Source: a virus
Reading direction: 5' to 3' (one strand)
DNA: 64,000 nucleotides
IMG/VR virus record: IMGVR_UViG_3300017917_003866
Coordinates: 1 to 64,000 of that record
A program made the translations under genes and the position numbers. Every line of letters begins with the position of its first letter. Position 1 is the stretch's first letter. Positions 25,965-34,468 of the stretch are shown piece by piece. A model generated the notes under the pieces. It was not told the origin of the DNA. It saw only the letters and a list, made by a program, of their open reading frames with translations, and ran no database searches.

Positions 25965-28900
25965 ATGACTCTTCAAAATCTTTTATTCTTTGATAAAAAA
26001 GGAGACCAATATATTTTTAAATGGAATGGAAATTATTGGGAAGGCTCGGTTCTTTTTCCTGTAGTTTCCGAAAAACTATTCGAGGTGCAACACATCTTCG
26101 TAATAGAAAAATTTTTAAATACTTCAGCTGAGATAGAATATGGGTTTCCACATTCATACGGTACAAGTCCAGGAACACCAGTGTGGAGAACAAGATGGGA
26201 ATCAAATTATGACGGGAAAACCGATGTATCTAATATAATATACACTTATGAATTAGGTGTAGACGGGGAATTAGATTCACCGGTTCTAGTTAAGACCAAT
26301 AGCGTAGAATTTTATCCCGAGGTAGTTCCTGGAGACATTGTAGATTCTCCTAGTGGTATTGTAGTTACCAGCGATATTAATTCTTCTTCGATGCAAATTA
26401 ATATAGCATTGAACTCTGAAAACGAAGGGATATACGATAGGACTTTTATATTAGAGGATTATACAGATCCAAACAATCCTATTACTATTTTAAAAGTAGG
26501 GTTCCATGGTGAAGTAGAGGGAGAAGACAGTAGGCTCTCAGTATTATTAGGAAACTTTGGTAGAGAATTTAATCCACCTGACGCTTTAATAGTAAGAGAA
26601 GGTGATATAAAAGAAGAATTTCCAGATTATGAAATAATCAACAAGAAAAGAAAAGAGTTATTACTTGCAGGAGAGAGCATATTTCCATATTTAGGATCTT
26701 ACAAATCTCTATTTAATGCTATAAAATTCTTTGGATATTATGATTTAAGGGTTAAAGAATATTGGCTTAATATTAAAAAAGATGACGCTGACACTTTAAC
26801 ACCATTACAACAGAATCAAAAGATATTAAATCAATTAAGTCAGCCTAATATTGAGGGTCAAAGTAAATTGGAACTTATAAGTAGTTTAATAAAAGACGAA
26901 AATGAGGGTAAATTTAAACAAGTAGAAATATACGGGAAAAGAAAAGACGGGACATTCGGATTGAAAAAACAATTCGAGCAATTATTTCCATCCAAGTCTT
27001 TTAAAAAGACCGCTTTATTTGGACTTTTCTATGATATAAATAGGGTGGTAGAAGATCAGGACGAGGATCAATATGGATATCCTATAGTTGAAGATTCTTT
27101 TGCTTTTAGCCCTGAAGAAGTCCTTATAAAACTTTTTGGATTAAAAGAAAGATTAAAAAGGGATTACCTTCCACTTAATGCTAGAATAATTGATATTACC
27201 GGTGAGGGTGTATATTTTAATATCTATAAAACAAGAGGGTGGACAGACCAGGTAGATATAAGTGAAATAAAAGGTGGGATAAAGGTAGACTTTACAGTCT
27301 TTCCTGAAAATGGATACGTTGAAGATCTTAGACCTTTTTATACTAAACCAAATCAATCTGGTATATTATATCCAGCAATAAATGGTGCAGAACCAGGAAT
27401 AAGCTATTATGGAAACACAGTGGATCCTTATTCTTATTTTCAAGAGTACCCAATATCTACTATTCCTACATGGGAGACTGCTATACAATCTTTTTATGAT
27501 GACGTAAAAAGTGGTACAATGCCTAAATTTTTAGGCGATGGTGATTACGATTATCCTGGATATAAATTATTCTCAAACGGTACTGAATACGTATTCCCTG
27601 CGGGATGTCCAATAATAATTAAGGATAATACATTTACCCTTCCTTGGGACGATGTAAGTGCAACATGGAATTCTTTTGATACAACAGTAACTACCACACC
27701 ATTACAAATAGCAAGTTACAACAGTACTACTGTAAGCAATCCAGGTACACCTATTCAAACAGTTAATAGTACTAGTACTTTTACATTACCTACAACATTT
27801 CCATCGAATGTTACTATTAATATAGGTCCAGGAAATGATTGGTTTGATACAACATTTCCTGAGGTTATATTTGTTAGAGTAGAATCTGTAAGTTCTCCTG
27901 GAAATTTGGTTCTTGGGTATTGTAGTGCGGGAGATTATAATACTGTTACTGGTGATCTCTATATACAGATGATGTATACTAGAGGATCTGGTGAGTATTC
28001 AAACTGGAAAGTAACACCTACTAATTTAGGATTTAGTAGCTATACTTTTGAATATTACGAAAACTTTGTACAGTCCAACGGATTTTATTCTTGGGATAGA
28101 ATACCTTACCTAGATTTCTATGAAATAGAATGGACCATATACAAGAATGATGATATTAGTCCTTACTTCTTCCAGATAAGAGGAGGATTACCAGATTTAG
28201 AGACATTAGTACATTTTGTTCCTTATGTAGGGGAATACAATATTAAATGTAGAGTTTGGGACACTCTAAATTCTATATCATTAGGAATAAAGAGATCTGT
28301 TTTAAAAGTTGATAAAAGATCTATAGAATTAAATACGATAACTAGATTTAGAGAATCTGAGATCTATGATTGGAATAATGTTCCTTTGAAATGGGAAAGT
28401 TACCCATCTCAATGGATTTTCCCAGTAGAAAACACAAATAAGATCTTAGATATTTCTGATATGATAGAAAATTATCCGGAGTATTCTAATAATTTTAATG
28501 AGGGACAACAGTGCGAGGTACTGGCTAAAGTTCCAGAGGTTAAAGCAACTATCGATTTTGAAATAGGAGTTAATCAAATAGATATTAACAACATTGTTAG
28601 TACTTATAACGGATCAGGTTATTCACTGGCTATCGTAACAACAAATACCCCTCATGGATATTCTTCAGGTAATACTGTTTGGATATATGATTCTTTAGGA
28701 TCTCCTTATGGTCAATATCCGATAACAGTAACTGGACCCAATACTTTTGAAATACCCGAGATAATTATTACTGCTATAATTGGAGGATACGTTTACGGAT
28801 CTGGTAATGTTAAGATAACTGCTGATTCATTATTAATAGCTGATTGTAATTTTCAAGGGGATATAAATTCAACAACTAGTTTAGTTTATAGTACAATAAA

Positions 28901-31900
28901 TTCTTCTCCCCTAACTCCTAAGTATAAGGTTATAAATCTAATAGATTCTACAACTCCTGGGTATAAGAAATTTACTTTACAGGCTCCTAATAATAGCGGT
29001 GCTTTATGGAATGGCAAGATTCTTTCGATTCAAGTTACTGGATCTATTTTAAGTAATATAACAACAGGAACTTTCTCTGGTGGTGTAAACGAAACTGAAG
29101 AGTATTTAGAATACAATTTCAATACACTACCTAAAAAAGAAATGAGATTCTGGGGTACTAAGGGTCTTTCTTGGGATACTTTTGAAGACTTTCAATTCGA
29201 AAAGGCTTATGCTCATACATGGGATATGTATGACTATCATAATGACTGGCTTGGCGGATTTGATCTCTATTCTCTCCAATATGGAGATCTGGTTAGAGTA
29301 ACAAAAGACTCATTAGGAGTAGTATTTGGTGAAACTGATTCACCTGGAAATAGTTATTTGGATTTAAGTGAAGCTGCTGATCAATTAAATGATTCTATTG
29401 ATGATAACGTAAAAAGATTTGATTATACTGTTAGAGGATTTTCTGAACTTCCAAATAACTTTTATATAAATAGTAATCCTATATCTCCTGATCTTAGTAC
29501 TAATCCTGGACCTAAAAATATAAACTCAACTTTCTTTAAAGTTCCTACATATTCTCCAGTTCTTTTCCAACCTACTGGTATAGCTTGGGACGCAGATGGT
29601 GATATTTGGGTTACTGGGGAGGATGTTATTAGATTTGATGGTGCTAATTACACCGTTTATGATTCCTCTAATAGCGTTATGCCTGGGCTTTCTATTCTTA
29701 CTAATTGTATAAAGATAGACAGAAACGATGTTAAATGGATAGGAATAGAAAACAATTTAACTCCTCTTGTAAAAATAAACGAGAAAGATCCCGCACAAAG
29801 CTTTGCATATTCGGTTAGCGATTTTGTAGATAACGGAGGAAATCCCATTTCACCTGTAATAGCATCGAGTATACATGCAATTGAAATAAATCCTCAGACC
29901 GGAGATATCTTTGCTGCATTTGTTTGTAATTCTTCGCCTTCATATGATGGACTTTTGTTCTATGATTCACATGCTAAATCATGGGGACTTTACACGACAT
30001 TAAATTCTGAAATACCTTCCGATAATATTAGGGACCTTAGATTAGAATATTACGGAATCAACAAATGGTATCTATGGATAGCAACAGATGCTGGACTATC
30101 TAGATTCGATGGAGTAGGATTTAAAAATTATACATCAACAAACTCAGGACTTCCTGATGATGATGTTTATTCTATAGAAATAGATAAATTAAAGCATAAA
30201 TGGATAGGCACTGCATCTGGATTAGCATATTGGGATCATATAAGATGGGCAGTATGGAATTCATCTACTAATCCTGAAATATCTTCAGGAAGATTTGGTA
30301 ATATAGTAGAAACAGGGAATGCTAATATATGGTTTACCATAGATCCTTCTTCCTCTCCTGGTGATACTGAATTATATTTCTTTGATGGATATTTCTTTAC
30401 TAAGGTTTTATATAGGAATGACGGAACTACTTTGATTAATCCTTGTAATGTATTCCACGGAAAAACTATGCTTTCGGCTCCTTGGAAAACTATTAAAAAT
30501 GGGCAAACAACTTATCCTAAGAATTTATTATTTGTTACTGATGATGGAGAAATAGGAAAGCTTGACTATGTTATACCACATATACACGCAACAGCTAAAT
30601 CTCCTGGTACGGATGGATGGGATTTTGTCTATCACGACACGTCAACACCTTTACCTTCAGTAGAGAATATTCATAATTCTGGTATTGGTTCATCACAATT
30701 AGGATTTAGCTTTATAGTTGGACCTTTTAGTGATAACATAACTTTAAATTCGGATTATACTAGGCCTATCATGCCTAATGTCGATAGATATTCGTGGTAC
30801 AAGCCTATTTGGCAGCGTTATAGCATCGATCGTCTTAAAGATCAATTTCCATCTTTAAACGTTGACGATGTCTTCTTATACGCTCCATTACGCGATATTA
30901 TAAACGGTAAAGCAAACAAAGAACCGTATTGGAAAAATTCACAGATTGAAAGAATAGCACAGAAAAAATCTAGAGACCTATTTGATAATTTTGAATGGGT
31001 TATAACATTAGGTAACAGTAGTCCCGATCAAGGGGTTAAGGTTACTGTAGATAATGAGGGAGATATTATAGCTATCGGAGATTTTACAGGTACTATATTT
31101 ATGGGAGAGGTAAACAACATCGGATCTCAGGATATTTATTTAAATAGCCCAGATCAAGGTGTTTATATTGCTAAATATAATAAAGGAGGAGTTATACAAT
31201 GGGCTACTTCTATATCTTCTGCATCTCCTCAAGGTCCAATATATGCTAGATCTGTTATAACTGATGCTAATGGAAATATCTATGTAGCTTGTGATAATAA
31301 CCTTTCAGGATTTATAGAAATAAACAAATATAATTCTGATGGTATTTTATTAAACACTATAAGCGTACCTATTACACCAGATCAATTCCTCGGAGATATA
31401 AAAGTGGATAAGTATGAAAATATTTATATATGTGGATCCTTTGAAGGAAATCTTACATTAGGATTATACAATCTTTCCTCCGTTGGTCAGGATTCCGCTT
31501 TTATTGCAAAAATAGATCCGTCACTAACTTTTGTTTGGGCTAAACAATTAACAACTACTACATATTCAAAAGCTTATGAATTAGCGGTTCTAAAGGAGGA
31601 ATATTTATATTTAACTGGAGTTTTTGATACTCAGATTGATCTCGGTCCTGTAACACTGAATGGCGTAGGAAATCCTGATATGTTTGTAGCTAAATTCTCA
31701 ACAGGGGATGGATCATGTTTATGGGCAGATAGCTTTGCATACGACTCCTTTACATCTTTTGGTTCGACTTCTATATGTATAGATCCTAAAGGACATGTTT
31801 TGGTTACTGGATCATACGAGGGAACTATAGAAATAGAAGGAGAAAAAATATCATCTTTCCCTGGAACAACCGATATATTTGTACTTAAACTTCTTTCTAC

Positions 31901-32741
31901 GGGAAAATTAATGTGGCTGAAAATGTGTGGAGGACAAGGAGGAGATACATCTCATGATATAGAAAGTGATTCAGAGGAGAATGTTTATATAACAGGTTCT
32001 TATACTTCACCAGCATATTTTTCGCCCGATGAAATAGAATCTAGAGGAGGAACAGACATATATTTAACTAAGTTCAATAAAGATGGATTATTAGTTGATA
32101 TAGTTACTGCAGGAGGATTAAACAATGACTCTGGAGCGGATTTAGTATTAGATAGTGAGGAGAATCTTTATATAACGGGATATTTTGAGGGTGAATCCGA
32201 TTTTTCTCCTTACGTTGTGCTTTCCCCTCCTGGAGGATCTCTGGATGCTTTCTTAGGAAAAATACCTAAGCAAAGATTCCAAAGCGGATTAAAGATAGGC
32301 GGGGTTCAATCCTGGTTAGGATCTCATTCTTGGTCTTGGAAGGAAGAAAAACTATACAATAAGGAATTTGAAATTCCTTTAGCTACAACTATATTTATAA
32401 ATCCGATAGATTCGTTAATTCCAGGAAAAAAGAATCATATATGGACTCTTATAGATACAGAGACCGGAGAAACCATAGTAAAAATAAGAAGAACACCATA
32501 CTTTATATGGACTTTCTTAAAGCCTGGATTCTACACCATCTCGTGTGAACTACAAGATGCTAACGGAAACATATATGAAACAGAGCATAAAGGTATGATA
32601 AGAGTAATAGATCATAAAGAAGCTTTTGCAGGAGATCTAAAACCAGAGGTTGTAAACCCTGATGATTACTTATTAAGAACTATTTACTACGATAGGAAGG
32701 AATTAGGATTCCCTCCTTTATCTAGATTTGAAATAGATTAA
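25965..32741 (+). CDS. gp7: Giant baseplate wedge protein, gp7-like, with beta-propeller insertions, 2258 aa
   Basis: The N-terminus (N-L-L-F-F-D-K-K-G-D, then Y-W-E-G-S-V-L-F-P) resembles T4-type gp7, which starts wedge assembly; position after gp6 agrees. A PKD-like fold is suggested at about 725-785. Residues about 1195-1510 show WIG-type propeller repeats (V-K-W-I-G-I, H-K-W-I-G-T, G-L-S-R-F-D-G). Residues about 1675-2085 show seven SBBP-type blades with a [DN]-x-x-G-[DN]-[IV]-x-[IV]-x-G core, enough for a complete seven-bladed propeller. A PKD-like beta domain (about 2140-2240) ends the protein. T4 gp7 is about 1030 residues, so this one is roughly doubled. The propellers may bind glycans or partner fibres. 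Confidence 0.65.
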   Translation: MTLQNLLFFDKKGDQYIFKWNGNYWEGSVLFPVVSEKLFEVQHIFVIEKFLNTSAEIEYGFPHSYGTSPGTPVWRTRWESNYDGKTDVSNIIYTYELGVDGELDSPVLVKTNSVEFYPEVVPGDIVDSPSGIVVTSDINSSSMQINIALNSENEGIYDRTFILEDYTDPNNPITILKVGFHGEVEGEDSRLSVLLGNFGREFNPPDALIVREGDIKEEFPDYEIINKKRKELLLAGESIFPYLGSYKSLFNAIKFFGYYDLRVKEYWLNIKKDDADTLTPLQQNQKILNQLSQPNIEGQSKLELISSLIKDENEGKFKQVEIYGKRKDGTFGLKKQFEQLFPSKSFKKTALFGLFYDINRVVEDQDEDQYGYPIVEDSFAFSPEEVLIKLFGLKERLKRDYLPLNARIIDITGEGVYFNIYKTRGWTDQVDISEIKGGIKVDFTVFPENGYVEDLRPFYTKPNQSGILYPAINGAEPGISYYGNTVDPYSYFQEYPISTIPTWETAIQSFYDDVKSGTMPKFLGDGDYDYPGYKLFSNGTEYVFPAGCPIIIKDNTFTLPWDDVSATWNSFDTTVTTTPLQIASYNSTTVSNPGTPIQTVNSTSTFTLPTTFPSNVTINIGPGNDWFDTTFPEVIFVRVESVSSPGNLVLGYCSAGDYNTVTGDLYIQMMYTRGSGEYSNWKVTPTNLGFSSYTFEYYENFVQSNGFYSWDRIPYLDFYEIEWTIYKNDDISPYFFQIRGGLPDLETLVHFVPYVGEYNIKCRVWDTLNSISLGIKRSVLKVDKRSIELNTITRFRESEIYDWNNVPLKWESYPSQWIFPVENTNKILDISDMIENYPEYSNNFNEGQQCEVLAKVPEVKATIDFEIGVNQIDINNIVSTYNGSGYSLAIVTTNTPHGYSSGNTVWIYDSLGSPYGQYPITVTGPNTFEIPEIIITAIIGGYVYGSGNVKITADSLLIADCNFQGDINSTTSLVYSTINSSPLTPKYKVINLIDSTTPGYKKFTLQAPNNSGALWNGKILSIQVTGSILSNITTGTFSGGVNETEEYLEYNFNTLPKKEMRFWGTKGLSWDTFEDFQFEKAYAHTWDMYDYHNDWLGGFDLYSLQYGDLVRVTKDSLGVVFGETDSPGNSYLDLSEAADQLNDSIDDNVKRFDYTVRGFSELPNNFYINSNPISPDLSTNPGPKNINSTFFKVPTYSPVLFQPTGIAWDADGDIWVTGEDVIRFDGANYTVYDSSNSVMPGLSILTNCIKIDRNDVKWIGIENNLTPLVKINEKDPAQSFAYSVSDFVDNGGNPISPVIASSIHAIEINPQTGDIFAAFVCNSSPSYDGLLFYDSHAKSWGLYTTLNSEIPSDNIRDLRLEYYGINKWYLWIATDAGLSRFDGVGFKNYTSTNSGLPDDDVYSIEIDKLKHKWIGTASGLAYWDHIRWAVWNSSTNPEISSGRFGNIVETGNANIWFTIDPSSSPGDTELYFFDGYFFTKVLYRNDGTTLINPCNVFHGKTMLSAPWKTIKNGQTTYPKNLLFVTDDGEIGKLDYVIPHIHATAKSPGTDGWDFVYHDTSTPLPSVENIHNSGIGSSQLGFSFIVGPFSDNITLNSDYTRPIMPNVDRYSWYKPIWQRYSIDRLKDQFPSLNVDDVFLYAPLRDIINGKANKEPYWKNSQIERIAQKKSRDLFDNFEWVITLGNSSPDQGVKVTVDNEGDIIAIGDFTGTIFMGEVNNIGSQDIYLNSPDQGVYIAKYNKGGVIQWATSISSASPQGPIYARSVITDANGNIYVACDNNLSGFIEINKYNSDGILLNTISVPITPDQFLGDIKVDKYENIYICGSFEGNLTLGLYNLSSVGQDSAFIAKIDPSLTFVWAKQLTTTTYSKAYELAVLKEEYLYLTGVFDTQIDLGPVTLNGVGNPDMFVAKFSTGDGSCLWADSFAYDSFTSFGSTSICIDPKGHVLVTGSYEGTIEIEGEKISSFPGTTDIFVLKLLSTGKLMWLKMCGGQGGDTSHDIESDSEENVYITGSYTSPAYFSPDEIESRGGTDIYLTKFNKDGLLVDIVTAGGLNNDSGADLVLDSEENLYITGYFEGESDFSPYVVLSPPGGSLDAFLGKIPKQRFQSGLKIGGVQSWLGSHSWSWKEEKLYNKEFEIPLATTIFINPIDSLIPGKKNHIWTLIDTETGETIVKIRRTPYFIWTFLKPGFYTISCELQDANGNIYETEHKGMIRVIDHKEAFAGDLKPEVVNPDDYLLRTIYYDRKELGFPPLSRFEID

Positions 32742-32760
32742 ACTACTAATCTTAAGTAGT
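32742..32760. terminator. Small hairpin between convergent genes
   Basis: ACTACT and AGTAGT form a 6-bp stem around a 7-base loop, between the gp7 stop and the phoH-like stop, which face each other only 10 bases apart. It could serve both strands, but no clear U-run follows on the plus strand. Confidence 0.3.
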
Positions 32761-33423
32761 GTATTCTCTATAAACGTCTAATATATCTGGAACTATAGGA
32801 TGTCTATGGTTTTTCTTTAATGTGATAACCTTAACTCCTGGAACCCTTGCTGATAATGTGTTCATAAAATCAAGCCCGGATTCTTTCTTGTTTTTTAAAT
32901 CTATCTGAGATGTGTCACCACATATCATTATTTTAGATCCTATACCAAGTCTTCCTAGAACCATCTCCATCTGACTCATAGTTACGTTTTGAGCTTCATC
33001 TACGATTACGCAAGAATTAACTAATGTTCTACCTCTCATAAAAGGGAAAGGAAGTATCTCAATGATACCTTCACTCATTAATTTTTCTATTTTGGTTTTA
33101 TCATAGACCATTTCTAAATTAGCATAAATAGGAGCTAACCATGGGTCCATTTTCTCTTTTAAATCTCCTGGAAGAAATCCTATATCTTCCTTTGCAACAG
33201 TTGGTCTAGTAATAACTAGCTTTTCTATTTCTCTATTGAATAGCATATCCAAAGCTATCTGGACTGCTAATAGAGTTTTACCCGATCCTGCTGCTCCTTT
33301 TAGAACATTAACCGGGTTTTCCAATATGATGGCTTTAGCATCTTTTTGTTCCTCGTTTAAATTGATTTTGAATTTAATGGGATTTTTCGGCTTTCTTTTC
33401 TGAGTCCAATTGCTTCCTGTCAT
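32752..33423 (-). CDS. phoH: PhoH-like ATPase
   Basis: PhoH-like P-loop ATPases are common in large phages, with an uncertain role in RNA or nucleic acid metabolism. With the start at Met (33423) the protein is 223 residues, close to phage relatives. Walker A G-A-A-G-S-G-K-T is at 43-50, I-T-R-P at 71-74, G-F-L-P-G-D-L-K-E-K-M at 82-92, Walker B V-I-V-D-E-A-Q-N at 139-146, and C-G-D-T-S-Q-I-D (sensor region) at about 168-175. The frame is open further upstream to 33546, but that would cover a hairpin and the next promoter region. It is the only minus-strand gene seen. Confidence 0.9.
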   Translation of the reverse strand: MTGSNWTQKRKPKNPIKFKINLNEEQKDAKAIILENPVNVLKGAAGSGKTLLAVQIALDMLFNREIEKLVITRPTVAKEDIGFLPGDLKEKMDPWLAPIYANLEMVYDKTKIEKLMSEGIIEILPFPFMRGRTLVNSCVIVDEAQNVTMSQMEMVLGRLGIGSKIMICGDTSQIDLKNKKESGLDFMNTLSARVPGVKVITLKKNHRHPIVPDILDVYREYTT

Positions 33424-33439
33424 AAGATTTTTTTTATTT

Positions 33440-33464
33440 TGAGAAACATATTCGATGTTTCTCA
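33440..33464. promoter_or_regulatory. Perfect 10-bp inverted repeat in phoH leader
   Basis: T-GAGAAACAT, a 5-base loop, then ATGTTTCTC-A. It lies about 17 bases upstream of the phoH-like ATG (minus strand) and about 70 bases upstream of the fibre gene on the other strand. It could be an operator or an mRNA leader hairpin. Intrinsic termination is unlikely because no U-run follows on either strand. Confidence 0.5.
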
Positions 33465-33505
33465 GTTTAATAATTAGCCTGTCTTTTCTTAAAGTAATAA
33501 ATACA

Positions 33506-33516
33506 GGATATATATC
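33506..33516. promoter_or_regulatory. GGATATATATC box, candidate (possibly bidirectional) promoter
   Basis: A clear intergenic copy of the recurring box, 17 bases before the fibre-type ATG. GATATATATC is its own reverse complement, so it could also serve the divergent phoH-like gene. Confidence 0.45.
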
Positions 33517-33533
33517 AAAAAAAGAAAAATCAA

Positions 33534-34454
33534 ATGGCAATAACAATTACCGAAATCCTTGGAACGGATTCTATTTCAGGATCAAGATTAACTATTAATG
33601 CTAACTTTTTGCTATTAGAGAACGCTTACAACGATTTAGAGAACACTTTTAATATTAATGTGTTAACTGGATCATTGGACGTTTCTAGTGCATCCAGCGG
33701 GCAAATAAAATCTAAATCTCTTTTAACTAACAGCTTGGTGATGCCAGCTTCTGGATCTCCTACGATTCAGATATACGGAACTGGAGCAAGCGGGGGATCA
33801 ATTATATTTACAAATACTGTTGCAGGAGCTACTGGTATTTTTTCGAATGTTCTTCAAGCTAATGCACTTTCTGCTTCTGGAGCAGCGAATTTTGGAGCAA
33901 CAGCAACTTTCCAAAGCGTTGCTAATTTAGAAGGGAGAGTGAGCATAGGAGCTTCTGGTAATTTCGTCAATACAAATAGAAAGTCTATAGTAGGTTCTAC
34001 TACAGCGTTTCCTTCTGCTCCGGGAGCAGGTGTAACCGGAACATTCTCTACACCTTATCAATTAAATTTAACTGAAAATGTTATCTATATACAATCAGAC
34101 TATGTTTCAAGTGCGCCGGCTGATGCTGGATTCGCCACTGGATTTTTCTTTTATGCAACAACAGGTTCTGGAGCAACTGCTTCTACTATCCCTGCAGGTT
34201 ACACAGTAACATTAATTGATACTGCTACTACTGCAGGATTAATAGCTACAGGAGTAACTGGACCTGGTGGATCTGAATACTACACAGGATTCTCAACTGG
34301 TGATGCTTCATATTCTGATCCTTCTATACAAACACCGGGAAATCCTTATAAATCTTCTCTTACTCTTATGTGGGAGCCAAGAATTGATCAAGGATCTCCA
34401 ACACAAAAAGGATCTTGGGTGGTTGTAAACGATACTCAAGGATTTACATACTAA
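33534..34454 (+). CDS. Fibre-type virion protein, 306 aa
   Basis: Not assigned to a family. The opening (I-T-I-T-E-I-L-G-T-D-S-I-S-G-S-R-L-T-I-N-A-N-F-L-L-L-E) resembles that of the 904-aa fibre farther on, suggesting a shared attachment segment. The middle (about 60-130) is rich in Gly/Ala/Ser/Thr as in trimeric fibres, and the end is a beta-rich domain with a conserved-looking W-E-P-R. No cysteine. It is the first gene of the appendage region and is preceded by a promoter-like box. Confidence 0.6.
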   Translation: MAITITEILGTDSISGSRLTINANFLLLENAYNDLENTFNINVLTGSLDVSSASSGQIKSKSLLTNSLVMPASGSPTIQIYGTGASGGSIIFTNTVAGATGIFSNVLQANALSASGAANFGATATFQSVANLEGRVSIGASGNFVNTNRKSIVGSTTAFPSAPGAGVTGTFSTPYQLNLTENVIYIQSDYVSSAPADAGFATGFFFYATTGSGATASTIPAGYTVTLIDTATTAGLIATGVTGPGGSEYYTGFSTGDASYSDPSIQTPGNPYKSSLTLMWEPRIDQGSPTQKGSWVVVNDTQGFTY

Positions 34455-34468
34455 TTAAGGATTAATAA

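Noticed and set aside
33424-33546. N-terminal extension of the phoH-like protein by 41 residues
   Set aside because: It would cover the hairpin and the promoter-like box and overlap the divergent gene; relatives begin near the chosen Met.
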